A DNA stretch of 64,000 nt from Bryocella elongata. GTDB taxonomy: Bacteria > Acidobacteriota > Terriglobia > Terriglobales > Acidobacteriaceae. Numbering within the stretch: the first letter of the stretch is position 1; each line of letters starts with the position of its first letter. The position numbers and the translations under genes were made by a program. Shown one piece after another: positions 17,820-29,123 of this stretch. Where the stretch lies: NCBI RefSeq assembly GCF_900108185.1, contig NZ_FNVA01000005.1, positions 124,001 through 188,000 on the forward strand, written 5' to 3'. The notes under the pieces are model-generated. The model was not told the origin of the DNA, did no database searches, and was given only the letters and a program-made list of their open reading frames with translations.

Positions 17820-18326
17820 GACTTGTCGCTCCTGCTCCGCGCATGCCGTTCGACGGATGGCGCAGGCAATCTTGCTGCTCCTAGCTCAGATGCCGTCCAC
17901 GCCACGCGGGCTGGATGAAGAAACACCAATGCTGACGCAACGTCGCGCGCGGAAAAGGTTGCCTGCGTTGGCCAGTTCAACTTGGAATCATCCGCCGGGG
18001 AACAGATTCCTCTTCAAGCCACACGATCCCGCGGAGTAAAATCACCGCATGGAGTGCGCTCCCATCAAGCGCTTTCGTCGTGGCCGCCACGACCGCGGAC
18101 GTTGATTCCTCGACGTTCAGCCCCATCCCCATTCGCACACGCTCAAATCCGGTAATACCAAGGAACGAATTGGCCGCCGGTCTCGTCACGCGCAACAGGG
18201 CGTGACGCTGACGGTGGCCCAAGCTGGCCCGGGCTCTTCCCTCACGCTGCCTGCGACGCGCCTTCTCTCTGGCTCGCGCCCCACAGCGGGAGGTAGACTC
18301 ACGGGCGCAACAGGAGACGAACCTCG
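17820..18326. other. 507-bp intergenic region between divergent lipoprotein and acnA genes
   Basis: No gene that I can support. It must contain both promoters: TAGACT at 18294-18299 lies 27 bases upstream of acnA, with AGGAG at 18312-18316 as its ribosome-binding site. A basic 18-codon open frame at 18049-18105 (MECAPIKRFRRGRHDRGR) is preceded by AGTAAAAT but is not convincing as a gene. Confidence 0.6.
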
Positions 18327-21155
<2,829 letters not shown>

Positions 21156-21159
21156 AGGC

Positions 21160-21187
21160 AGCGAATAGCGAATAGCAGAACTGCAGA
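21160..21187. repeat. heptanucleotide array after acnA
   Basis: 7-bp-phased units AGCGAAT, AGCGAAT, AGCAGAA, CTGCAGA begin five bases after the acnA stop. The first two are the same unit as in the array after the hydrolase gene at 7645. Confidence 0.65.
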
Positions 21188-21200
21188 ATAGCGAAAGCAC

Positions 21201-21236
21201 AGCGGCGAGCCCTAGGGCTCGCCGCTTGCCTTTATT
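21201..21236 (+). terminator. intrinsic terminator of acnA
   Basis: A perfect 11-bp stem, AGCGGCGAGCC (21201-21211) with GGCTCGCCGCT (21216-21226), loop CTAG, then tgcctttatt. Confidence 0.85.
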
Positions 21237-21240
21237 CCCA

Positions 21241-21264
21241 CACAAATCCGGGTGCCCCGGGTCC
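21241..21264. repeat. dispersed GC-rich repeat (CGGGTGCCCCGGGTCC family), copy 1
   Basis: This 24-bp stretch matches 34525-34548 inside proA at 22 of 24 positions, including an exact 16-bp core. It is followed by the hairpin GGTCCG-gactct-CGGACC. Related GGGTGCC-type sequence also occurs near 63838-63860. Confidence 0.6.
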
Positions 21265-21333
21265 GGACTCTCGGACCAGGGCTATGTAGTGGCAAGTCTT
21301 CACGAGGTCACACCACTCCGCTCTTGCCTTTGC

Positions 21334-21369
21334 CTTTCTTGTTGTCATCCTCGGAGAGGATCTGCTTCT
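21334..21369. repeat. 36-bp interspersed repeat, copy 1
   Basis: This sequence is identical at 35 of 36 bases to 57751-57786. It contains the inverted repeat ATCCTC-gga-GAGGAT and ends TCTGCTTCT. It lies in the intergenic region between acnA and the frameshifted gene. Confidence 0.8.
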
Positions 21370-21417
21370 CCGCATCCAGAGCCCGCGAATGAGCCCGCGT
21401 GCGATAGCCTGTCTCCC

Positions 21418-22208
21418 ATGCCGTTCGATCCCCAAGAGTTTGCGGCGAAAGTCATTCTCGGAGAGCTTCACTCCGAAGACATGCCCCCTGCCGCGCAGGA
21501 TGCACTCGAAGCGGGCTTCGATGGCCCGGCCATCGTGCGGCTCGCGATCCTCGACGATCCCTCCGCTTGGGAGACGGATCAACTCATCCCCAAAGTCTTC
21601 GGGGAGCTAGGCGTCGAACGGCCCAGCGAGGCGCAGCGGCAGTATTGCTCGCGAAGGCTCGAGGTCGTCGCATTCTTGATACTGGAGAAGATCCCCTGGG
21701 CTCGTTGGGATATTTCCATCACATCTTCGTGCAAGCCGGATATCCCGACGAACTCTCTGAGCTGGGGTGGTTTGATGAACCGTACGTCGGTTACAACGTC
21801 GAAGGTTCCGCTGCTCAAGAGGAACAGGCACGAGTGGCTGCAATCGAAGCGATTGAAAATCTCTTTGATCCTGACCTTCGTGAGAAACGCCATGAAGAGC
21901 GCAAAGTACGCTGGGAAGAGGATCGGCGTCGCATCCTGCTCGAATGGCCGTGGAAGCTCAACTCTCCCTCAGGTCGCAGTGAATACTGGAGGCGTTGGCG
22001 CGAGCATTGGTTCGAACTGCGCTGGCTCGCTTGCCTCTATTGTTGTCTAGCCGCTCTCTTCGGCTGGCTGGGCGACCGCTGGACCATCCTGCTTACCTGG
22101 CTCCTTGTCGTTGTGCCCTTCACCCTCGCGATGTACAGCATCATCCTGTGGCGAAGGATGAGCTACGAGGTGCAGGCATTTCGCTGGAGACAGCGGGTCG
22201 ATCTCTAG
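21418..22208 (+). pseudogene. frameshifted gene for a C-terminally membrane-anchored protein of unknown function
   Basis: Two open frames make one protein. ATG 21418 opens MPFDPQEFAAKVILGELHSE and continues to about FLILEKIP. After that, the sensible sequence moves to another frame (GYFHHIFVQAGYPDELSELG) and ends with a Glu/Arg-rich helix and two membrane helices (GDRWTILLTWLLVVVPFTLA). The change occurs around the C4 run at 21693-21696; one extra C would give EKIPLGSLGYFHH and join the frames. Either a real inactivating deletion or a sequencing error explains this. TAGCCT (21405-21410) ends 7 nt before the ATG. I do not recognise the family. Confidence 0.65.
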
Positions 22209-22284
22209 GCAGGGTGCCCGTTTGCAGCAGCGGGTAGATTGCCCAGGTCAACTAAGTCCAGTAAACTAAGTTCGCGAGGCCGTC

Positions 22285-22572
22285 ATGGAAACCGTCAACA
22301 TCCACGAAGCCAAGACCCATCTTTCGAGGCTGATCGCCAAGGCGGTCAACGGCGAGCCGTTCATCATTGCCAAGGCGGGCAAACCCCTCGTGCAGGTAAG
22401 CGCCATCGCGCCAGTCGAGCCGCCCAAGCGCAAGTTCGGCTTCCTCAAGGGCCAGTTCACAACTCCCGAGAACTTCAAGGACTTTGGCCGTGAAGAGATC
22501 GAAGAGATGTTCTATGGCAACCCCGATAAGTTCTCAGATCGTAAATCTGCGCTGAAAAAGAAACGCAAATGA
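22285..22572 (+). CDS. Phd/YefM-family antitoxin
   Basis: A 95-residue protein with the N-terminal Phd/YefM DNA-binding fold: METVNIHEAKTHLSRLIAKA, VNGEPFIIAKAGKPLVQVSA. The C-terminal half (FKDFGREEIEEMFYGNPDKF) is the likely toxin-wrapping segment. It probably neutralises the PIN protein encoded next and represses the operon. GCGAGG precedes the ATG, with TAAACT at 22262-22267 as a candidate -10. The stop overlaps the toxin ATG by four bases, as usual for such pairs. Confidence 0.92.
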   Translation: METVNIHEAKTHLSRLIAKAVNGEPFIIAKAGKPLVQVSAIAPVEPPKRKFGFLKGQFTTPENFKDFGREEIEEMFYGNPDKFSDRKSALKKKRK

Positions 22573-22961
22573 GCCGTGTTCTTCCAGACACCCACCTCCT
22601 CTTGTGGATAGCAGAGGATTCGATCCGGATGCCCGCAGAGGCGGCGGCAGTGCTGAAGGATGAAGAGAATGAGATCTTCTTCAGCGTTGCGTCCATCTGG
22701 GAAGTCTCCATCAAAGCGGCCCTCAACAAACCGGGTTACCTTGCCGATCCTTCAGCGCTCCGCAGAGGCCTGCTCGGCATTGGCTTTCGGGAACTCCTCA
22801 TCACTAGCGCACATGTCATCGCTGTCGCCAAACTCCCCCATCATCACCGCGACCCCTTCGACCGTCTGCTTGTTGCTCAGGCACGCACCGAAGGCCTCAC
22901 GCTAATGACCACGGACAAGACGCTCGCCCGCTATGGCGCCAGCGTTCGCCGCTTCCGCTAG
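22569..22961 (+). CDS. PIN-domain toxin, VapC type
   Basis: A 130-residue PIN-domain ribonuclease. The acidic site residues are in LPDTHLLLW (Asp), SVASIWEVSIKA (Glu), RDPFDRLLVAQA (Asp) and TTDKTLARYG (Asp). The DTHLLLW...HHHRDPFDR pattern is that of the COG3744 PIN subgroup commonly paired with Phd-type antitoxins. VapC toxins cut tRNA or rRNA in a sequence-specific manner; the target here is unknown. ATGA overlap with the antitoxin gene couples their translation. Confidence 0.93.
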   Translation: MSRVLPDTHLLLWIAEDSIRMPAEAAAVLKDEENEIFFSVASIWEVSIKAALNKPGYLADPSALRRGLLGIGFRELLITSAHVIAVAKLPHHHRDPFDRLLVAQARTEGLTLMTTDKTLARYGASVRRFR

Positions 22962-23017
22962 GCGCCTCCATCCTTGCTTGCGATAGCATTCTCTCCGTTG
23001 CAACTCAGGTACCTCGC

Positions 23018-24499
23018 ATGTCCGCCACCCGTCGCCAGTTCCTCGCCTCTGCCGCCGCCCTCGCGGCCACACCGCGTCTCCTCGCCCAGGCCGCGACCGC
23101 GGCCGATCCCCTCCGCCCGCGCTATCACCTCATGCCCGCGCATGCCTGGATGAACGATCCCAACGGCCCCATCTACTGGGCAGGGAAGTACCACCTCTTC
23201 TTCCAGGTCAACGCTCGCGGCGGAGCCGACTGGGGCGACATCAGCTGGGCGCACGCTGTCAGCCCGGATATGGTCCACTGGACGCTGCTCGCCAACGTCC
23301 TCGAGCCCGCTGGCACCGGCTCGGCAGTGGCCGCTGGGCCCGGCGATCCGGACTCCTACGGCGTCTTTTCCGGGTCGGCCATTGCCGACGGCGACCGAGC
23401 TCTCTTCTTCTACACCGCCGTCTCCAAGTCCCCCGAAGACCTCAAGACCATCTCCGATCCCGGCACCAGCCTGCGTGAGCAGCAGGTCGTCGCTATCTCT
23501 CGCGGCGACCTGACCACCTTCACCCGCCAGCACAAGCCGCTGCTGCCCAGCCCGCCCGCCGAGCTTCAACCCATCGCCGGCTTCCGCGATCCCACCGTAT
23601 GGCGCGAAGGCAGCGTGTGGTGGATGGCCGTCGGCTCCGGTACCAAAGACAAAGCGGGCGTCGTGCTGCTCTACAAGGCCACAAAGCCCACCGGCGACGA
23701 CGCCGACTGGACCTACGTCGGCCCGCTCTACACCGCGCCTGGCAACGGAAAGCAGACGCCCGACACCGTTGGCGCTGGCACCATGTTCGAATGCCCCGAC
23801 TTCTTCGCGCTCGATGGACACCACGTGCTGCTCTACTCCACCGAAGGCAAGGTCTACTGGCTCACGGGCACGCTCGACAAGGCGACGATGCGTTTCACTC
23901 CAGGCAAGCGCGGCCTGCTCGACTCCGGAGCGTTCTATGCTCCGAAGAGCTTCGAAGGCCCGCACGGCGAGAGGGTTCTCTGGGGCTGGATCCCCGAGCG
24001 TCGACCCAAGGAGGAGTACATCGCCGCTGGCTGGTCCGGCGTCATGTCACTGCCGCGTGTGCTGCACGTGGACGCGGACGGCAACCTCACCATGCGCGTC
24101 GCTCCACAGGTGGAGCAGCTTGCCGGCAGGATGAAGCCCATCGGCAGCGGCGCAACCGTCCCCGGCCTGCAGACAAAGATCGAAGCGAAGCTGCACGATG
24201 GTGGTGCACTCACGCTGCGCATGGGCGAAATCGATGCGCTGAAGATCACGTGCCAAGGCAACACGCTGCACGTCGAAGACAGGGCCATCGAGCTCTCGCG
24301 TCCCGATGCCACGCTCATCCTCTACGTGGATGCGTCGGTCATCGAGATCTTCGTCGGCGACCTTGCAGCCCACACAGCACGGGTCTATCCCAGGCTGACG
24401 CCCGGTGCCTCCCTGCGGGTCACGCTCACCAGCGGCGAGGGCCGCATGGCGATCATGCAAGCGGCGGAACCGCGAGTTGCCGTAGCATCGAAGAGATGA
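23018..24499 (+). CDS. glycoside hydrolase family 32 (levanase/beta-fructofuranosidase type), Tat-exported
   Basis: A 493-residue enzyme beginning MSATRRQFLASAAALAA, a twin-arginine signal. Catalytic motifs of GH32 follow: HAWMNDPNGPIYW (nucleophile Asp in WMNDPNG), GFRDPTVW (RDP transition-state Asp) and MFECPDFFAL (EC acid/base Glu). The C-terminal 150 residues form the usual beta-sandwich module. It hydrolyses fructose from fructans or sucrose outside the cytoplasm. Its stop overlaps the trpC ATG (ATGA), so although functionally unrelated it could be cotranscribed with trpC. Confidence 0.93.
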   Translation: MSATRRQFLASAAALAATPRLLAQAATAADPLRPRYHLMPAHAWMNDPNGPIYWAGKYHLFFQVNARGGADWGDISWAHAVSPDMVHWTLLANVLEPAGTGSAVAAGPGDPDSYGVFSGSAIADGDRALFFYTAVSKSPEDLKTISDPGTSLREQQVVAISRGDLTTFTRQHKPLLPSPPAELQPIAGFRDPTVWREGSVWWMAVGSGTKDKAGVVLLYKATKPTGDDADWTYVGPLYTAPGNGKQTPDTVGAGTMFECPDFFALDGHHVLLYSTEGKVYWLTGTLDKATMRFTPGKRGLLDSGAFYAPKSFEGPHGERVLWGWIPERRPKEEYIAAGWSGVMSLPRVLHVDADGNLTMRVAPQVEQLAGRMKPIGSGATVPGLQTKIEAKLHDGGALTLRMGEIDALKITCQGNTLHVEDRAIELSRPDATLILYVDASVIEIFVGDLAAHTARVYPRLTPGASLRVTLTSGEGRMAIMQAAEPRVAVASKR

Positions 24500-25320
24500 G
24501 TTCCGCGACCGAAGCCGCCGAAACCAAAACCATGTATCTCGCCGAGATCCTCGCGCACCACCGTGCCGATGTCGCCGAGCGCAAGGCTAACGCCGATATC
24601 GCTGCGCTGCAGCGTGATGCAGCAGCCCATACGCCGCGCGGCTTCGCGAAGGCCCTTCGTGCCAAGGCCGCGAGTGAAGGTATCGGCGTCATCGCGGAGT
24701 TGAAGAAAGCTTCACCCTCCAAGGGCCTCATCCGCGCAGACTTTCATCCTGCGGCCCTCGCGAAGGAATTGGAATCTGCCGGAGCTGCCGTCCTCAGCGT
24801 CCTCACCGACGAAAAGTTCTTCCAGGGCTCGCTCGAAAACCTCCGTCTCGCCTCTGCCGCCGTCAAGATCCCATGCCTGCGCAAGGACTTCATGGTCGAC
24901 GAGTTCCAGGTGCTCGAAGCCCGCGCGAATTGCGCCGATGCGATCCTCCTCATCGTCGCCGCCCTCACCGATGCCGAACTGCTCACCCTTCGCGAAGCCG
25001 CCCGCCGCTACGGCCTCGACACCTTGTGCGAGGTGCACGACGCCGAAGAGCTCGAGCGCGCGAAGGCCCTCGGCTGCGAGTGCATCGGTGTGAACAGCCG
25101 CGACCTGCGCACCTTTGAGGTCTCCATGGATCGCATGTGCGAGCTCGGCCAGCACATCCCCGCCAACGTCGTTCGCGTCGCCGAGTCCGGCATCCGCACC
25201 CGCGCCGACGTCGACCGCCTCATCGCCTCCGGTTACGAAGCGTTCCTCATCGGCGAGTCGCTGATGCGCAACGAACATCCTGGGGAAGGACTCAAACAGC
25301 TTCTAGCTTCTAGCTTCTAA
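24496..25320 (+). CDS. trpC: indole-3-glycerol phosphate synthase
   Basis: A 274-residue TIM barrel that closes the indole ring from CdRP. Family motifs are present: IAELKKASPSKGLIR (catalytic Lys), ISV-type strand AAVLSVLTDEKFFQGSL (catalytic Glu/Lys region), PCLRKDFMVDEFQVLEAR, IGVNSRDLRTFEV and VAESGIRTRADVDRL. The start ATG 24496 is 7 nt after TAGCAT (24483-24488), so it may have its own leaderless promoter inside the GH32 gene. Its last residues (LLASSF) and stop codon are encoded by a heptanucleotide repeat array. Confidence 0.96.
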   Translation: MSSATEAAETKTMYLAEILAHHRADVAERKANADIAALQRDAAAHTPRGFAKALRAKAASEGIGVIAELKKASPSKGLIRADFHPAALAKELESAGAAVLSVLTDEKFFQGSLENLRLASAAVKIPCLRKDFMVDEFQVLEARANCADAILLIVAALTDAELLTLREAARRYGLDTLCEVHDAEELERAKALGCECIGVNSRDLRTFEVSMDRMCELGQHIPANVVRVAESGIRTRADVDRLIASGYEAFLIGESLMRNEHPGEGLKQLLASSF

Positions 25321-25332
25321 CTTCTAACTTCA
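25298..25332. repeat. heptanucleotide array spanning the trpC stop codon
   Basis: Five 7-bp units: AGCTTCT three times, AACTTCT, AACTTCA. The trpC TAA (25318-25320) is formed at a unit boundary, so the C-terminal residues of TrpC are repeat-encoded. Confidence 0.85.
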
Positions 25333-25346
25333 ATCGCATCTCGCAT

Positions 25347-26033
25347 ATGTTCCTCAAAATCTGCGCCAACACGAACCTCGAAGACGCCGCTCTCGCGGCT
25401 GAACTCGGCGCGAGCGCTGTCGGCTTTGTCTTCGCGCCCAGCAAGCGCATCGTCACCGTAGAGCAGGTCGCCGCCATTACGCCGCACCTGCCTGCCACCG
25501 TCGAGAAGGTTGGAGTCTTCACCACCACCGATCCCGGCGAGATCGTGGACGCCGCCAAGCGCGCGGGTCTCACGATGGTGCAACTGCACAGCGCCTTCGA
25601 CCCGCAGCTCCTCGAAGCCATCACCACACGCACCGAGGGCAAACTCACGCTGCTTCAGGTCATCGACGTTGCTGCGGACACCACACCCGAGGAGCTGCGC
25701 CTCAAACTTCATGCAGCGCTCACGCATCCCTGCGTCGCAGCCGCGCTACTCGACGCCTCGCATGGCGGCGCCTCTGGCGGAACCGGCAAGACCTTCGACT
25801 GGGACGCCACCGCAGCCCTCGTGCGCAAGGTGCAGACGCAGACCGGTGGCCAGGTCCTCATCGCGGGCGGGCTCAACCCGCACAACGTGGCAGAAGCCAT
25901 CCATACCTTCGCCCCGTGGGGCGTGGACGTGGCCAGCGGAGTGGAATCCTCTCCCGGTGCCAAGGACCCCGTCAAGCTGCGTGAGTTCCTTGTGAATGCG
26001 CGCCACGCGAAGCAGGTTCGCAGCGCGTCGTAA
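25347..26033 (+). CDS. trpF: phosphoribosylanthranilate isomerase
   Basis: A 228-residue TIM barrel for the Amadori rearrangement of PRA to CdRP, the step before TrpC. Motifs: MFLKICANTNLEDA (catalytic Cys in KIC), VGFVFAPSKR, EKVGVF, LTMVQLHS, LLDASHG followed by GGTGKTFDW (catalytic Asp region), IAGGLNPHNV and GVDVASGVESSPG for phosphate binding. It lies 26 bp after trpC on the same strand; trpC-trpF is a common pair. The short gap is largely the heptanucleotide array. Confidence 0.95.
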   Translation: MFLKICANTNLEDAALAAELGASAVGFVFAPSKRIVTVEQVAAITPHLPATVEKVGVFTTTDPGEIVDAAKRAGLTMVQLHSAFDPQLLEAITTRTEGKLTLLQVIDVAADTTPEELRLKLHAALTHPCVAAALLDASHGGASGGTGKTFDWDATAALVRKVQTQTGGQVLIAGGLNPHNVAEAIHTFAPWGVDVASGVESSPGAKDPVKLREFLVNARHAKQVRSAS

Positions 26034-26060
26034 AGCCCGCGTCGTAAACTTGAAGCTGTG

Positions 26061-26711
26061 ATGATTGATATCGACCGGGCTTCCGGTGCGGCCAGCGCTG
26101 TGACGCGCCGCGCAACGTTTATCCGCCATGGCGAGAGCATGGCCAACATCGGGCAATGGGACGGCGGCTTCGCGGAGATTCCGCTGACCAACGTCGGCGA
26201 GAGGCAGTCCGAGATCCTCGCGGACAAGTGGGCCTTCACGCCGGACCTCATCGTCGTCTCGCCCTACCTGCGCACGCAGCAGACAGCCGCGCCGACGATC
26301 GCGCGCTTTCCCGGCGTTCCCGTCGAAACCTGGCCCATCCACGAGTTCACCTTCTGGGATCCGGCCTATTGGGACGCTGGTCCGGACGACACCTTCGAGA
26401 TGGTGGAACGCTTCTGGCGCAAGGCCGATCCCGACTATCGCCACGCCAAGGAGACGGAAACCTTCCGCGATCTTCTTGGCCGCACCGAGGCTGCTCTTGC
26501 AACGCTTGCGGAGCGACCTGAAGAGCGCGTGTTGCTCTTCACGCACGGACACTTCATGCAGGCGCTGCGGCACACGTTGTTCTATCCCGAGTGGACGCCA
26601 CACGAGAAGATGGCGAACTTCCGCGCCTACGACGATGTGCACCGCGTCCGGAACACCGAGACGATGAACGTCGAGCTCACGAACGGCGAATGGCGGCTCC
26701 TCAAGTCCTAA
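26061..26711 (+). CDS. histidine phosphatase (phosphoglycerate-mutase-like) family protein
   Basis: A 216-residue protein with the phosphoacceptor motif FIRHGESMANIG and the distal VLLFTHGHFMQAL, both histidines of the family. FTPDLIVVSPYLRTQQTA supplies the conserved Arg. Family members act on small phosphoesters or phosphoproteins; a role in amino-acid synthesis is possible given the location between trpF and trpB but is not indicated by sequence. TAAACT (26045-26050) ends 7 nt before a GTG (26058) directly followed by the ATG (26061), again a leaderless arrangement. Confidence 0.88.
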   Translation: MIDIDRASGAASAVTRRATFIRHGESMANIGQWDGGFAEIPLTNVGERQSEILADKWAFTPDLIVVSPYLRTQQTAAPTIARFPGVPVETWPIHEFTFWDPAYWDAGPDDTFEMVERFWRKADPDYRHAKETETFRDLLGRTEAALATLAERPEERVLLFTHGHFMQALRHTLFYPEWTPHEKMANFRAYDDVHRVRNTETMNVELTNGEWRLLKS

Positions 26712-26788
26712 TGGCCAGGACAGAAGGAAGCCGCCACTCAGTCGAACTCATCAAGCACTTCGAGCGCAAAGCGCCTTAGTGTTGGTCT

Positions 26789-27124
26789 TTAGCGCTGGTA
26801 CGGATCGCCATAGTGTTCGCGCTTCTTGATCTCATGGTGGCGATGCGCTTTATTCAGCGCGAGGCCAGCGCCTGCGCCAGCACCAGCACCGACGAGCGCG
26901 CCCACCGGGCCGCCCACCTTCGCACCGACAACCGCGCCGCCCACGGCGCCGCCGGCCACAAACTTGGCCTTGGTGTGGTGCCGGGCATCGTGCCGATGCG
27001 TCTGCGCAACGGCGTCTTCGTGGGACTCCTGCGCGTTCATGGTCATGGGAAGCGCCAGCGTGGCCGAAGCCACAGCCAAAGCAAGAGCACGCTTTGCAGC
27101 AAGAGAAATCGTCGGAATTGTCAT
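26789..27124 (-). CDS. secreted glycine-zipper protein
   Basis: A 111-residue protein with a signal peptide (ending about MTMNA), a His-rich linker (AQTHRHDARHHTKAKF) and a glycine-zipper segment, AGGAVGGAVVGAKVGGPVGA, followed by LVGAGAGAGAGLAL. It ends with a charged tail (HRHHEIKKREHYGDPY). Glycine zippers insert into or pack against membranes. It is transcribed opposite to the trp genes and separates trpF from trpB. Confidence 0.75.
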   Translation of the reverse strand: MTIPTISLAAKRALALAVASATLALPMTMNAQESHEDAVAQTHRHDARHHTKAKFVAGGAVGGAVVGAKVGGPVGALVGAGAGAGAGLALNKAHRHHEIKKREHYGDPYQR

Positions 27125-27275
27125 CGGAGTACTCTCCTTGTCGCGGCCCGGGCCTTCGCCTTGCTGGACGTCTCATCATTCCAAGGCGTCTCGTGATAAA
27201 GCCGCAACAATCAGGTCCGATGCCTCGCATCCGCGCACCAGATGCACCAAATACACTTATTTCGCGGGCAACCTC

Positions 27276-27305
27276 TTGCCGTCTTTCATGGCGCGGGTGT
27301 AGGCT
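27276..27305 (+). promoter_or_regulatory. promoter of the trpB operon leader
   Basis: TTGCCG (27276-27281), an 18-nt spacer and TAGGCT (27300-27305) form a reasonable promoter. The -10 hexamer ends 7 nt before the ATG of the leader peptide, so the transcript would be leaderless or nearly so. Confidence 0.55.
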
Positions 27306-27312
27306 GTTCCCA

Positions 27313-27384
27313 ATGTGCAAGGTGTTCAGCCCGTTTTTCTTTCCGTTCCGCTACTGGCCTCCGGTAGCGGCCGCGGCGGTCTGA
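27313..27384 (+). CDS. aromatic-residue-rich leader peptide of the trpB operon (candidate attenuator)
   Basis: A 23-codon frame reads MCKVFSPFFFPFRYWPPVAA and ends AAV. It holds five Phe codons, one Tyr and one Trp, a very skewed composition for so short a frame. The Tyr-Trp codons lie in the 5-prime arm of a 10-pair hairpin (27348-27357 with 27361-27370, 3-base loop). Forty-eight bases after its stop is an intrinsic terminator, and trpB follows. This is the layout of ribosome-mediated attenuation, in which stalling at scarce aminoacyl-tRNAs prevents termination. No Shine-Dalgarno is present; translation would start at the 5-prime end of the mRNA. Expression is inferred, not shown. Confidence 0.55.
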   Translation: MCKVFSPFFFPFRYWPPVAAAAV

Positions 27385-27432
27385 ACCTGCGCTGACAAGT
27401 TCTCAGCAAAGATTCTGTATCAAGCCCCCGAG

Positions 27433-27460
27433 CCGCGACCTCCCAAAGGTTGCGGCTTTT
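27433..27460 (+). terminator. intrinsic terminator (attenuator) upstream of trpB
   Basis: A 9-pair stem (27433-27441 with 27447-27455, one G-T wobble), a 5-base loop, then CTTTT. The segment GCCGCG (27432-27437), in its left arm, can pair instead with CGCGGC (27372-27377) just after the leader-peptide hairpin, giving a plausible antiterminator. Confidence 0.65.
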
Positions 27461-27531
27461 GCTTTGTGCGCTACGTGACGTTGAACGAACGAATGAACCG
27501 GGGCTTTCGCCCCTGAGGTCCCGAGGAAACA

Positions 27532-28769
<1,238 letters not shown>

Positions 28770-28773
<4 letters not shown>

Positions 28774-29123
28774 CGACCCCGATGCGCCTTGAGATCGACG
28801 AGGGCACCATGGATCTGTTGGTTTGGAATGTCGCGAACGAAGTGCTCAATGGTTTTGAAGTGATTGATTTCGAGAGCACCATTGGGATATCCAAGGACGA
28901 CTTCAAATCGATTGTTGTCTCTCTCCGTGGCCTTTCCAAAGAAGCAAGGATAATGCTCGATTTGAAAGAGGTTCGTCTCTTTCGCAATGCTCTCGCCGTC
29001 GTTCTCGAGGAACTTGGAATCGAAGAGTTCGATACGAGAACTGGCCATTCTTTCGAGGAAGGCAATGCAATACTCGGCCAGCTGAACCTTTTCATCGACA
29101 CCCAAGTGGAGGGGCGGGCCTAA
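28770..29123 (+). CDS. unknown small protein encoded between trpB and trpA
   Basis: A 117-residue acidic protein, coupled to trpB by an ATGA overlap and ending immediately before the trpA ATG (TAA then ATG without a spacer). Sequence features: [40 protein letters not shown], and a helix [20 protein letters not shown]. There is no signal peptide and I recognise no domain. trpB and trpA normally adjoin because their products form one complex, so an intervening gene is unusual. Its codon choice looks less GC-rich than in trpB and in the flanks of trpA, suggesting acquisition. The small size and mixed alpha/beta pattern resemble immunity-protein families, but that is only an impression. Confidence 0.7.

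Noticed and set aside
18049-18105. A basic 18-codon open frame (MECAPIKRFRRGRHDRGR) upstream of acnA
   Set aside because: It has a -10-like sequence upstream but no ribosome-binding site, no conservation evidence and no regulatory hairpin pair; short basic frames arise easily in this GC-rich sequence.
21567-22208. The second open frame of the frameshifted gene as an independent gene
   Set aside because: Its N-terminal part is Arg-rich out-of-frame translation; only the region after about 21695 looks like protein, and it continues the upstream frame.
27493-27516. A 7-codon frame (MNRGFRP) overlapping the GGGGC-tttc-GCCCC hairpin before trpB as a second leader peptide
   Set aside because: Too short and without aromatic or Trp codons beyond one Phe; the upstream 23-codon frame is a far better candidate.
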